A stretch of DNA of 64,000 nucleotides, from positions 2,728,001 through 2,792,000 of the forward strand of contig NZ_CP099975.1 in assembly GCF_024137965.1 (NCBI RefSeq), given 5' to 3'. The position numbers and the translations under genes are program-made. Shown piece by piece: positions 32,231 to 40,785 of the stretch. The stretch is from Halomonas sp. Y3 (lineage in GTDB: Bacteria > Pseudomonadota > Gammaproteobacteria > Pseudomonadales > Halomonadaceae). Under the pieces are notes generated by a model. It saw only the letters and a list, made by a program, of their open reading frames with translations. It had not been told where the DNA came from and made no database searches. The number at the start of each line of letters is the position of its first letter. Positions within the stretch are counted from its first letter, which is position 1.

Positions 32231-32266
32231 GTGGGGGCGCGGGTCGCTCGAGTACCCCCTTTTTTC
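32231..32266 (+). terminator. Terminator-like hairpin in the gabT leader
   Basis: GGGGG (32233-32237) can pair with CCCCC (32255-32259) with an inner GCG/CGC stem, followed by TTTTTT and more T-rich sequence. The ATG of gabT is only about 20 bp further on. It sits where an attenuator would be, but it could also end an upstream transcript. Confidence 0.5.
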
Positions 32267-32282
32267 CTTTTTCGGAGGCAAC

Positions 32283-33575
32283 ATGACCAACGCTGAACTG
32301 AACGAACTCAAGAAGCGCTATGTGGCCAACGGCGCGGCCAGCCCCGCGACCCAGTTCGCCGACCGCGCCGAGAACGCCCTGATCTGGGATGCCGACGGCA
32401 ACCGCATCATCGACTTCGCCGGCGGTATCGGCGTGCTCAATATCGGTCATCGCCATCCGAAGGTGGTCGAGGCCGTCAAGGCGCAGCTCGACCGCGTGAT
32501 GCACACCTGCCAGACCGTCATGCCCTATGAGGGCTACGTGAAGGTGGCCGAGAAGCTGAGCCAGATCACCCCGGTACGGGGCCACGCCAAGGTGATGCTG
32601 GCCAACTCCGGCGCCGAGGCGCTGGAGAATGCCGTCAAGATCGCTCGGGCCGCCACCGGCAAGAGCAACGTCATCTGCTTCGACGGCGGCTACCACGGCC
32701 GTACCTTCATGACCATGGCCATGAACGGCAAGGTCGCCCCCTACGCCACCGACTTCGGCCCCATGCCGGGCAACGTCTTCCGCGCCCCCTATCCCGTGCC
32801 CTACCACGGGGTCAGCGAGGACGAGGCGCTGCGCGGCCTCAGGATGGCACTCAAGACCGACGCCAACCCCCGCGACACCGCCGCCATCGTCCTCGAGCCG
32901 GTGCTTGGCGAGGGCGGCTTCTACCCCGCCCCGGCCAGCTTCCTCAAGGCGGTCCGCGAGATCTGCGACGAGCACGGCATGCTGATGATCGTCGATGAGG
33001 TGCAGTCCGGTTTCGGCCGCACCGGCAAGATGTTCGCCATCGAGCACAGCGGCGTGGAGCCCGACCTGATCACCATGGCCAAGAGCATGGCGGCCGGCAT
33101 GCCGATCTCCGCGGTGGTGGGCACCGACACCCATATGGATGCCTCCGGCGGCAACTCCCTGGGCGGCACCTACACCGGCAGCCCGGTCTCCTGTGCCGCC
33201 GTGCTGGCGGTGCTCGAGGTCTTCGAGGAGGAGAACATCCTGGCGAAGAGCCAGGCCCTGGGCGAGAAGCTGGGCAAGCGCTTCGAGAAGTGGCAGAAGG
33301 CGTTCGACTGCGTCGACAACGGGCGCCACCTGGGGGCCATGGCGGCCATCGACCTGGTCTCCGACAAGGCCAAGCACACGCCGGATGCCGACCTCGCCGC
33401 GGCGCTGTGCAAGCGCGCCAGGGAGAAGGGCCTGGTACTGCTCTCCTGCGGCCTGTGGGGCAACACCATCCGCTTCCTGATGCCCGTCACCATCGAGGAC
33501 GAGGTGCTCGAGGAGGGCCTGGACATCGTCGAGGCCTCCCTCAAGGAGCTGGTGGGCCAGACCGCCACCGCCTGA
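32283..33575 (+). CDS. gabT: 4-aminobutyrate aminotransferase
   Basis: A 430-residue class-III PLP aminotransferase that moves the amino group of GABA to 2-oxoglutarate, giving succinate semialdehyde. Visible are NSGAEALENAVKIAR and GGYHGRT for cofactor binding, the MIVDEVQSGFGRTG Asp motif and the PLP Lys in ITMAKSMAAGMPISAVVG near residue 267. Length and sequence fit GabT better than ornithine or acetylornithine enzymes. gabD is not adjacent, so the in vivo substrate is inferred. CGGAGG precedes the ATG. Confidence 0.92.
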   Translation: MTNAELNELKKRYVANGAASPATQFADRAENALIWDADGNRIIDFAGGIGVLNIGHRHPKVVEAVKAQLDRVMHTCQTVMPYEGYVKVAEKLSQITPVRGHAKVMLANSGAEALENAVKIARAATGKSNVICFDGGYHGRTFMTMAMNGKVAPYATDFGPMPGNVFRAPYPVPYHGVSEDEALRGLRMALKTDANPRDTAAIVLEPVLGEGGFYPAPASFLKAVREICDEHGMLMIVDEVQSGFGRTGKMFAIEHSGVEPDLITMAKSMAAGMPISAVVGTDTHMDASGGNSLGGTYTGSPVSCAAVLAVLEVFEEENILAKSQALGEKLGKRFEKWQKAFDCVDNGRHLGAMAAIDLVSDKAKHTPDADLAAALCKRAREKGLVLLSCGLWGNTIRFLMPVTIEDEVLEEGLDIVEASLKELVGQTATA

Positions 33576-33599
33576 TCGGCCTCATCGTTTCCTCCCATA

Positions 33600-33622
33600 C
33601 CGCCCGGCCTTGCGCCGGGCGG
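33600..33622 (+). terminator. Hairpin after gabT
   Basis: A perfect 9-bp stem CCGCCCGGC/GCCGGGCGG with a CTTGC loop, 25 bp after the gabT stop, then CCTGTGTT. The T tract is poor. Confidence 0.55.
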
Positions 33623-33706
33623 CCTGTGTTGGGCGGCTGGCGCTGGGGGCCTTGTCATCGCCGGGCACAGCCGGGAAGATGACGGCGTCCACCGCGAGGC
33701 CATACC

Positions 33707-34303
33707 GTGATACTGCGAACCCTTTCCCTGCTGCGCTCCCTGCAGGGCGCCAGCCACACCGCCCAGGAAGCCCGGGCCACCGTCCAGCAGGCCTGCGACT
33801 ACCGCTGGCTGTGCCGCCAGCTGCCCGGCGGCGTCATCACCGATGCCGATACCCGGCTCAATGACGGCACCCCTGCGGTGGCCATTACCCTGGCCTACCC
33901 CGCCACTCCAGAGCGGCTGGCCGGCGGCCGCTGGCCCGAGGCCCCCGAGGAGCGCGAAGGGTGCTTCGTCGAGGGGGACCACGCCTGCCGTGCCGCTGGC
34001 GCGCCCGCCTACCGCACCCTGGAGAGCCTCTCCCGGGGAGTGGCCGAGGGGGCCGCCGCGGTGCTCACCGACGCCGCCCGCCTGGCGTACCTGATCGAGC
34101 GCGGTGCCCTGCGGCTCACCTGGCGGCGGCCGGAGGCGCTACCGTACCGGCGGCTGCCTGCCCCCGCCACCGCCGGCCAGGGGCTCTTCCTGCTGACCCT
34201 GAAGGTGCCCGCCCGCTCCGACGAGGTCGAGCTAGACGGGGCCTGGCTCGACCGCACCCTGGACCGCTACCGGCGCATCCTGCCGCGCCCGGCGAGTCGC
34301 TGA
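33707..34303 (+). CDS. Hypothetical protein
   Basis: A 198-residue protein of unknown function, without signal or membrane segment. The best start is GTG at 33707. It has several Arg-rich stretches (ARLAYLIERGALRLTWRR) and a C-terminal LFLLTLKVPARSDEVELDG that looks like beta strands. It has two Cys near residues 28 and 36 and two more near 86 and 93. No family is recognised. Codon bias matches the neighbours, supporting a real gene. Confidence 0.6.
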   Translation: MILRTLSLLRSLQGASHTAQEARATVQQACDYRWLCRQLPGGVITDADTRLNDGTPAVAITLAYPATPERLAGGRWPEAPEEREGCFVEGDHACRAAGAPAYRTLESLSRGVAEGAAAVLTDAARLAYLIERGALRLTWRRPEALPYRRLPAPATAGQGLFLLTLKVPARSDEVELDGAWLDRTLDRYRRILPRPASR

Positions 34304-34339
34304 GCCCCGGCTGCCGGGTCGCCGGGCCGCAGAAACGAC

Positions 34340-34363
34340 GACGCCCGGCCGAGGCCGGGCGTC
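34340..34363 (-). terminator. Terminator of the GlsB-family gene
   Basis: GACGCCCGGCC (34340-34350) and GGCCGGGCGTC (34353-34363) form a long stem with a very small loop. On the minus strand it is followed by GTCGTTTC. It lies about 20 bp after the stop at 34386. Confidence 0.75.
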
Positions 34364-34385
34364 GAGCGTGCCGCGGGGAAGGCGC

Positions 34386-34631
34386 TCAGGCCTTGTGCAC
34401 CTTCGAGATCACCCAGAGCAGAATGACGGCCCCGATGATGGCACTCACCAGAGAGCCAAGGAAACCACCGGTACCCACGCCCAAGACCTGATCGAAGATA
34501 AACCCGCCGATCACCGCTCCCACCACCCCGACGCCGATATTGCCGAGGATACCGAAGCCGCCCCCGCGCATGATATGGCCGGCGATCCATCCCGCCAGCC
34601 CGCCGATGATCAGCCAGGCAATCAGTCCCAT
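34386..34631 (-). CDS. GlsB/YeaQ/YmgE-family stress-response membrane protein
   Basis: An 81-residue, Gly-rich small membrane protein with three hydrophobic segments (about residues 3-20, 27-45, 57-76). The pattern IIGGLAGWIAGHIMRGGGFG and GNIGVGVVGAVIGG is the transglycosylase-associated (GlsB/YeaQ/YmgE) family. Members are induced by stress or in stationary phase; the biochemical role is unknown. The ATG is preceded by GGAGAG. Confidence 0.9.
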   Translation of the reverse strand: MGLIAWLIIGGLAGWIAGHIMRGGGFGILGNIGVGVVGAVIGGFIFDQVLGVGTGGFLGSLVSAIIGAVILLWVISKVHKA

Positions 34632-34684
34632 ATGGCTCTCCTTGCAGTGTGTCGCGTCAATCCAGGCAACAGCCCGAGCGGCGC

Positions 34685-35236
34685 TCAGAACGACGAGCCC
34701 GGCTGTTCGAGAAAGGCCAGTTCCTCCGGCGTGGAGGGGCGGCCGAGAATGGCGTTGCGGTGGGGGTAGCGGCCGAAGCGCAGCAGGATGTCGCGGTGGC
34801 GGTGCTCATAGCGCAGCTGCTCCTCCAGGCCCGGCTGGTCGAAGAGCTCGAGGGCCACCTCGTGGATGGCAAGGGACTCGCTGTGCATCCAGGGCATATA
34901 GAGAAAGGCCCGCTGCATCACCTCGAGGGCGCGGTCGCCCCCGCTGGCTACCGCCTCCTGGGCCAGCACCAGGGCCAGCGGATCCCGGGCGAAGGCCAGG
35001 GGCGAGTCCCGGTGGATATTGCGCGAGAACTGGTCGAGGACGATCACCTCGGCCAGCCGCCCGCGGGGCGTCTCCCGCCAGGCCCACAGCTCGCCGCACC
35101 CGGCGGCCTCGAGCAGCGCCCCGAAGCGCTCGCCGATCGCCGCATCCAGCGCCGGGTCCTTGCGAAACCACTGGGCAGGCTCGAGCTCGTCGAACCAGAA
35201 GCGGAGCACCGTCTCGGCATCGGGCAGCCTGGCCAT
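34685..35236 (-). CDS. DUF924-family protein
   Basis: A 183-residue helical (TPR-like) protein of the DUF924 family. Hallmarks are VLRFWFDELEPAQWFRKDPALD at the start, LAEVIVLDQFSRNIHRD, ALEVMQRAFLYMPWMHSES and the C-terminal HRDILLRFGRYPHRNAILGR. The function of the family is not established. It stands alone on the minus strand, 53 bp after the GlsB-family gene in coordinates and therefore upstream of it. Confidence 0.9.
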   Translation of the reverse strand: MARLPDAETVLRFWFDELEPAQWFRKDPALDAAIGERFGALLEAAGCGELWAWRETPRGRLAEVIVLDQFSRNIHRDSPLAFARDPLALVLAQEAVASGGDRALEVMQRAFLYMPWMHSESLAIHEVALELFDQPGLEEQLRYEHRHRDILLRFGRYPHRNAILGRPSTPEELAFLEQPGSSF

Positions 35237-35319
35237 CTACGTCCTCCCTGTCGGCGCTTCGGGGAACCCCCGACTCCTGATACCATTCCCCGCAGTACAC
35301 GGCAACCCGAGGAGCGCAG

Positions 35320-35508
35320 ATGTCGCCCCAGCACTTCATGGAGATGGCCTCCTTTACCCTCAACCTGGTGGGCATGGTGGTCTGCATCGGCGGTTTGACC
35401 CTGGCCCACCGCACCCGCCACCGCCTGCCCGGCTACCTGCTGGCCGGCGCAGGCTTCGTGATCGCGGCGAGCCCCCTGCTCTACACCATGTTCGCCGGCC
35501 CCCGCTGA
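35320..35508 (+). CDS. Small two-helix membrane protein
   Basis: A 62-residue protein with two hydrophobic helices (about residues 9-28 and 37-56) joined by a basic HRTRHR loop. No family is recognised. It has GAGGAG before the ATG and ends 19 bp before ycjX on the same strand, so it could be co-transcribed with the ycjX-ycjF pair. Confidence 0.62.
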   Translation: MSPQHFMEMASFTLNLVGMVVCIGGLTLAHRTRHRLPGYLLAGAGFVIAASPLLYTMFAGPR

Positions 35509-35527
35509 GCCACAGGAGCCTCCGCCC

Positions 35528-36919
35528 ATGCGCCAGCCCCTGGCTCGCGAAATCACCGACCTGATCGAGCGCGGCCGCGACCGCCAGCTGCGCCTGGCGG
35601 TCACGGGCCTGTCGCGCTCGGGAAAGACCGCCTTCCTCACCTCCCTGGTCAACCAGCTGCGCCATGCCGGGCTCGAGGCCCGGCTCGACCTGCTGCCCGC
35701 GGCCCGCCAGGGGCGCCTGCTGGGAGCCCGGCGGGTCAACCAGCAGGACCTGGGCGTGCCCCGCTTCCCCTACGACCAGGCCATGGCGGCGCTGGCCGAG
35801 ACGCCGCCACGCTGGCCGGCGCCGACCCGGGGCATCAGCGAACTGCGCCTGGAGCTGCGCTATCGCCCGGAAAGGCGCGGCTGGCTGGGCAGCGAGACCC
35901 GCCGGCTCACTCTGGACCTCTTCGACTACCCCGGCGAGTGGCTGCTGGACCTGCCCCTGCTGGCCCACGACTACCCCAGCTGGTGCCGGAGCCAACAGGC
36001 CCTGGCCGGCGAGCAGCGCCGCGTCCACTTCGCCGCCTGGCACGCCGCCGTCGAGGACCTCGACCCCGCTGCAGAGGCCGACGAGGCGCAGCTGGCCGAG
36101 ATCGCCGAGCGCTATGCCCAGGGGCTGCGCGGCGCCCGGGAGGCGGGCTTCGCCGACCTGCAGCCGGGGCGCTTCCTGCTGCCGGGCGACCTCTCCGGCG
36201 CCCCGGTGCTGCAGTTCTTCCCGCTGCCCGGCATCGCCGAGGCGGAACCGACGGAGCTGGCGGCCCTGCCCCCCGAGAGCAACTACGCCACCCTGGCACG
36301 GCGCTTCCAGTACTATCAGCAGCACATCGTGCGCCCCTTCTACCGCGACCATTTCCGCCGCTTCGACCGCCAGATCGTGCTGGTGGATCTGCTCGGCGCC
36401 CTCAACGCCGGCCCGGAGCGCTTCGAGGATCTCTCCCGAGCGCTCGCCAACCTGATGCAGAGCTTCGACTACGGCAGGCGCAGCCTGCTCTCGCGGCTCT
36501 TCGCACCGCGCATCGACCGCCTGGCCATCGCCGCCACCAAGGCCGACCACGTGACCCCGGAGCAGCACCCGCGCCTGGTGGCGCTGCTCGAGGCGCTGCT
36601 CGCCGAGCCCCTCCAGGACCTGCGCTTCGCCAGCGTGCCGGTGCGGGCCATCTCCCTGGCCGCCATCCGCGCCAGCGAGGCTCGGGAGGTAGAGCACCGC
36701 GGCCAGCGCACGCCGGCCCTGCGCGGCACCGCCCTGGACGGCGAGCCGCTGCTGCTCTATCCCGGCGAAGTGCCCGGCCGCCTGCCCGATGCCGGTTTCT
36801 GGGCTCGCCAGGGCTTCGCCTTTCCCCACTTCCGCCCGCTGCCCCTGGAGGGCGGCGCCCTGCCCCATATCCGCATGGATGCCGCCCTGGACTGGCTGAT
36901 CGGAGACAAGCTAGCATGA
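35528..36919 (+). CDS. ycjX: YcjX-family P-loop NTPase
   Basis: A 463-residue GTPase-like protein of the YcjX family, known as a stress-linked partner of YcjF in the phage-shock region of Escherichia coli. The P-loop is GLSRSGKTAF near residue 27, a switch-like LDLFDYPGEWLLDLPLL lies near 137, RRFQYYQQHIVRPFYRDHFRRFDRQIVL is in the middle, and a TKADHV base motif is near 338. No pspABC genes are beside it here. ycjF follows after 10 bp. Confidence 0.93.
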   Translation: MRQPLAREITDLIERGRDRQLRLAVTGLSRSGKTAFLTSLVNQLRHAGLEARLDLLPAARQGRLLGARRVNQQDLGVPRFPYDQAMAALAETPPRWPAPTRGISELRLELRYRPERRGWLGSETRRLTLDLFDYPGEWLLDLPLLAHDYPSWCRSQQALAGEQRRVHFAAWHAAVEDLDPAAEADEAQLAEIAERYAQGLRGAREAGFADLQPGRFLLPGDLSGAPVLQFFPLPGIAEAEPTELAALPPESNYATLARRFQYYQQHIVRPFYRDHFRRFDRQIVLVDLLGALNAGPERFEDLSRALANLMQSFDYGRRSLLSRLFAPRIDRLAIAATKADHVTPEQHPRLVALLEALLAEPLQDLRFASVPVRAISLAAIRASEAREVEHRGQRTPALRGTALDGEPLLLYPGEVPGRLPDAGFWARQGFAFPHFRPLPLEGGALPHIRMDAALDWLIGDKLA

Positions 36920-36929
36920 GCGAGCCCAT

Positions 36930-38021
36930 ATGAACGAACCCCGCGACCCGCGCCCGGGCCAGCGCTTCACCCCGGAGCCGCCCCCCGACGCAGCACCCGA
37001 CGCGGCCGAGCCTTCGGGACCCCGAGACCCTCGCCCCGCCGAGCCCTTCGCCACGGAGCAGGCCAGCCGCCCGCTGGCGGAAACGCCTCCCGACGCCGGC
37101 GAACGCGCCCTGGAGGCGAGCCTCGCCCGCCCGCGGCGGCGGCGCTGGGGCCTGCTCGCCCTGCTCGGCGGCACCCTGGGCCTCGGCGCCGTGGAGGCCG
37201 GCGGGACCCTCTATGCCGCCAGCCTCGGCGGCGACTGGATGGCCGGTGCCTGGAGCCTGCTGCTGCTGCTGGCTCTGGGCCTGAGCGGCTCGGCCCTGGG
37301 GCGCGAGCTGTGGCGGCTGCGCCGCCTGCGCCGCCACGAACACCTGCGCCAGCGGCTCACCGCCCTGCCGGAGGCCAGCGCAGGCGAGGCGCGAGACACC
37401 GCCGAGGCGCTGCGCCGCGCCCTGGCTCTGGATGACGACCACCCCCACTGGCAGGGATTCGTGGCCGCCCGCCAGGCCCACCACGAGGGGCGCGATATCG
37501 CCCTGCTGCTCGACCACCACCTGCTCGCGCCTCGGGATCGCGAGGCCCGACGGCTGATCTCTCGGATGTCCGGCGAGACGGCCGTCATGGTCGCGGTGTC
37601 ACCCCTGACCCTGGTGGACATGGCCCTGGTGGCCTGGCGCAGCCTGGCGATGATCGACCGCCTCTGTCGGCTCTACGGCCTGGAGCTCGGCTACGCGGGA
37701 CGCCTGCGCCTGCTGCGGGCGGTGCTCCATCAGATGGCCTTCGCCGGGGCCACCGAGATGGCCAGCGATGCCGGCATGGAGATGCTCTCCATGAACCTGG
37801 CCGGGCGGCTCTCCACCCGGGCCGCCCAGGGGCTGGGCGTCGGCCTCCTCAGCGCCCGGCTCGGCCTGCGCACCCAGCGCCTGACCCGCCCCCTGCCCTT
37901 CCCCGACCAGCAGGCGCCGCGCCTGGCCGATCTGCGCCGGGAGCTGTGGCAGCAGCTGCGCCGTCTGGAGCAGCCTGACGCCGCCGCATCCCCTCATGAC
38001 AGCGCGGCCACAAGGCGCTAG
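36930..38021 (+). CDS. ycjF: YcjF-family membrane protein (TIGR01620)
   Basis: A 363-residue inner-membrane protein of the YcjF/DUF697 family. The first 70 residues are Pro/Glu/Ala-rich. Two membrane helices lie at about residues 72-95 and 100-120. The C-terminal part has ISRMSGETAVMVAVSPLTLVDMALVAWRSLAMIDRLCRLYG, the DUF697 core, seen here in its usual order. The ATG at 36930 is used because the nearer ATG at 36916 stops after five codons. It pairs with ycjX. Confidence 0.9.
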   Translation: MNEPRDPRPGQRFTPEPPPDAAPDAAEPSGPRDPRPAEPFATEQASRPLAETPPDAGERALEASLARPRRRRWGLLALLGGTLGLGAVEAGGTLYAASLGGDWMAGAWSLLLLLALGLSGSALGRELWRLRRLRRHEHLRQRLTALPEASAGEARDTAEALRRALALDDDHPHWQGFVAARQAHHEGRDIALLLDHHLLAPRDREARRLISRMSGETAVMVAVSPLTLVDMALVAWRSLAMIDRLCRLYGLELGYAGRLRLLRAVLHQMAFAGATEMASDAGMEMLSMNLAGRLSTRAAQGLGVGLLSARLGLRTQRLTRPLPFPDQQAPRLADLRRELWQQLRRLEQPDAAASPHDSAATRR

Positions 38022-38068
38022 GATCAAGCCATCCACTCTGACCCTCACAAGATCAAGGAAGCACCGCC

Positions 38069-38512
38069 ATGTTCAAGTCCATCCTGGTTCCCATCGACGG
38101 CTCCGAGCACGCCCAGAAGGCGCTGGCCGTCGCCTGTCAGCTGGCCCGTCAGGAAGATGGCTGCACCCTGCACCTGGTGCATATCCCCGAAGAGCTCTCC
38201 CACGAGACCACCCTGGTGTGGGGCATCGGCGCCATCGCCATCGAGGCGAGCCGCGAGGAGCGCGAGGAGGCCGGCAAGCAGGTGATGAACCGCGCCGCCG
38301 AGGCCGCCCGGGAGCAGGGTGCCAGCAATATCGAGACCGTGATCGGCCAGGGCGACCCGGCGCGCACCATCCTCAGCGAGGCGCGCAGGCGCGGCGTCGA
38401 CGCCATCGTCATGGGCAGCCGCGGCCTGAGCGACCTGCAGGGCTTCGTGGTGGGCAGCGTCTCCCACAAGGTGGCCCATGCCGCCGAGTGCAGCGTGATC
38501 ACGGTACGCTGA
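38069..38512 (+). CDS. Universal stress protein, UspA family
   Basis: A 147-residue single-domain Usp. It has ILVPIDGSEHAQKALAVA at the start and the ATP-binding pattern GSRGLSDLQGFVVGSVSHKV near residues 113-132, so it is of the ATP-binding type. The long charged helix EASREEREEAGKQVMNRAAE lies in the middle. AAGGAAG precedes the ATG. It is 47 bp after ycjF and may share its transcript. Confidence 0.9.
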   Translation: MFKSILVPIDGSEHAQKALAVACQLARQEDGCTLHLVHIPEELSHETTLVWGIGAIAIEASREEREEAGKQVMNRAAEAAREQGASNIETVIGQGDPARTILSEARRRGVDAIVMGSRGLSDLQGFVVGSVSHKVAHAAECSVITVR

Positions 38513-38645
38513 CCTCCCCCCGACGGCGCCGGCCGGCGCCGTCGCACCCAACCCCCTGATTCCTCTGAGCCAGCCTCCCGCGGGTTTGGCGCGGGCCCTG
38601 CTAACCCGTATAGTGGCCCACCTACCCCGCCACACGTTCGTGATC

Positions 38646-40586
38646 ATGCTGCAGAACAACGCCCTGCTTGCTCAGCTCAAGCAACAGATTCGCTCAAGCA
38701 CTCCCCGCGTCGAGGGGGTGATCAAGGCCACCCAGAAGGGCTTCGGCTTCCTCGAGACCGACGAGGGCGAGTCCTACTTCGTGCCGCCCCCCGCCATGAA
38801 GCAGGTACTGCACGGCGATCGCGTCGGGGCCATCCTCCACGAGGAGGGCGACAAGAAGCGCGTCGAGCCCGACACCCTGATCGAACAGGGACTGGACCGC
38901 TTCATTGCCCGGGTACAGCTGCGCGAAGGCCGCCTGGCCGTGGTCCCGGACCACCCCTCCATCGGCAACGTCCTCAAGGCGCGCATCAAGCGCAGCCTCG
39001 ACGAGGCCACCATCGGCGACGCCGACTGGGTCGTCGCTCGCCTGGTGCGCCATCCGCTCAAGGCCGACGATCGCGGCTTCTTCACCCAGATCGACGAGCT
39101 GGTCGCCAAGGCCGACGACCCCGCGGTGCCCTGGCGCGTCACCCTGGCCCGCCACGCCCTGGAGCAGGAGTGCCCCGACGCCGGTGACGACTGGCCGCTG
39201 CGCGACGAGGGCCTCGAGCGCGAGGACCTCACCGCCGCACCCTTCTTCACCATCGACGGCGAGAAGACCCGCGACATGGACGACGCCCTGCGCGTGGTGC
39301 CCCGGGAGGGCGGCGGCTGGGAGATGACCGTGGCCATCGCCGACCCCACCGCCTACGTGGAGGAAGGCCACGCGGCGGACCTGGAGGCGCGCACCCGTGC
39401 CTTCACCGTCTACCTGCCGGGCCAGAACGTCACCATGCTGCCCGAGCAGCTGGCCGACGACCTCTGCTCCCTGGTCGAGGGCCAGGCGCGCCCGGTGCTG
39501 GCCTGCACCCTGGTGGTGGAGGCCGACGGCAGCCTGGGCGACTATCGCTTCTTCGCCGCTACCGCCACCTCCCACGCCCGGCTCGTCTACGACAACGTCT
39601 CCGACTGGCTGGAGGGCCAGGGCGACTGGGCCCCGGCCGACGAGATCGCCGAGCAGCTCAGGGCCCTGCGCGACCTTACCGAGGCGCGCAGCGCCTGGCG
39701 CGCCGCCCATGCCCTGGTATTCAAGGACCGCCCCGACTACGTCTTCGACCTGGACGAGGCCGGCAACGTCCTGGACGTGCGCACCGAGGAGCGCCGCATC
39801 GCCAACCGCATGATCGAGGAGTCGATGATCGCGGCCAACGCCTGCTGCGCCCATCTGCTGTCGGAACATGTGGGCCACGGCATCTTCAACGTGCACCGCG
39901 CCTTCGAGGACGATAAGGCCGAGGCCGCCCGAGACTTCCTGGCCAGCCAGGAGATCGAGGTGGCCGTGGAGGCGCTCACCGAGCTGCCTCGCTACCGCGA
40001 GCTCAAGCGCGAGCTCGAGGGGCGCGACGACGCCTGGCTGGATGCCCGCCTGCGGCGCTTCCAGGGCTTCACCAGCATGTCGGCCAAGCCCGGTCCGCAC
40101 TTCGGCCTGGGACTCGCCGCCTACGCCACCTGGACCTCGCCGATCCGCAAGTATGGCGACATGGTCAACCACCGCCTGATCAAGCGGGTGCTCAAGGGCG
40201 AGCAGGCGCCGGCCGAGGCGAGCCTGGCGCTCACCGAGCAGCTCACCGAGCGCCGCCGCCTCAACCGCATGGCCGAGCGGGACGTCAAGGACTGGCTCTA
40301 TGTGCGCTACCTGAGCCCCGCCGCCGAGGCCCAGGAGAGCTTTGACGCCGAGATCATTGCCATCAACCGCGGCGGCATGCGCGTGCGCCTCACCGCCAAC
40401 GGCGCCACCGCCTTCGTGCCGGCGCCGATGATGCACAGCGACCGCGACAAGGTGGCCATCGACGACAAGGAGGGTCGCATACAGGTGGAGAGCGAGGAGC
40501 GCTTCAAGCTGGGCGACCATATCCGCGTGGCGCTGGTCGAGGCCCGGGAGGAGACCCGCTCGCTGGTGGCGCGCCCCAGCGAGTAG
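38646..40586 (+). CDS. rnb: Exoribonuclease II
   Basis: RNase II degrades single-stranded RNA from the 3' end. The 646-residue product has the RNase II start MLQNNALLAQLKQQ, closer to Rnb than to RNase R, which also has a longer C-terminal tail. The order is two cold-shock domains, the RNB domain with FFTIDGEKTRDMDDALRV near residues 200-220 (catalytic Asp cluster), FTSMSAKPGPHFGLGLAAYATWTSPIRKYGD near 475-505, and an S1 domain. The ATG at 38646 matches the family start. Confidence 0.94.
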   Translation: MLQNNALLAQLKQQIRSSTPRVEGVIKATQKGFGFLETDEGESYFVPPPAMKQVLHGDRVGAILHEEGDKKRVEPDTLIEQGLDRFIARVQLREGRLAVVPDHPSIGNVLKARIKRSLDEATIGDADWVVARLVRHPLKADDRGFFTQIDELVAKADDPAVPWRVTLARHALEQECPDAGDDWPLRDEGLEREDLTAAPFFTIDGEKTRDMDDALRVVPREGGGWEMTVAIADPTAYVEEGHAADLEARTRAFTVYLPGQNVTMLPEQLADDLCSLVEGQARPVLACTLVVEADGSLGDYRFFAATATSHARLVYDNVSDWLEGQGDWAPADEIAEQLRALRDLTEARSAWRAAHALVFKDRPDYVFDLDEAGNVLDVRTEERRIANRMIEESMIAANACCAHLLSEHVGHGIFNVHRAFEDDKAEAARDFLASQEIEVAVEALTELPRYRELKRELEGRDDAWLDARLRRFQGFTSMSAKPGPHFGLGLAAYATWTSPIRKYGDMVNHRLIKRVLKGEQAPAEASLALTEQLTERRRLNRMAERDVKDWLYVRYLSPAAEAQESFDAEIIAINRGGMRVRLTANGATAFVPAPMMHSDRDKVAIDDKEGRIQVESEERFKLGDHIRVALVEAREETRSLVARPSE

Positions 40587-40637
40587 CCCCCAAGGCCAGA
40601 AGCCTGTCGGGCTCGACGCCAATCGACTGCGAAATGA

Positions 40638-40668
40638 GGCCCTGGCGGAAGACGCCAGGGCCTTCTTT
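40638..40668 (+). terminator. Rho-independent terminator of rnb
   Basis: A perfect 10-bp stem GGCCCTGGCG/CGCCAGGGCC with a GAAGA loop, followed by TTCTTT. Confidence 0.9.
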
Positions 40669-40785
40669 GTGAAATCCCGTTAATGCCGGTGACTCGCTCG
40701 TACCGTTGCTTTATGGCAGAGTAAGCTCCATAACGATGACAACCGGGCCGGCGAACCGCCCGACCCGAGCACAGGGAACCTCTTC

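Noticed and set aside
32049..33377. N-terminal extension of the DUF1266-like gene across gabT
   Set aside because: The frame stays open to 33377 only because it is antisense to gabT. The family-like sequence begins at the TTG at 32048.
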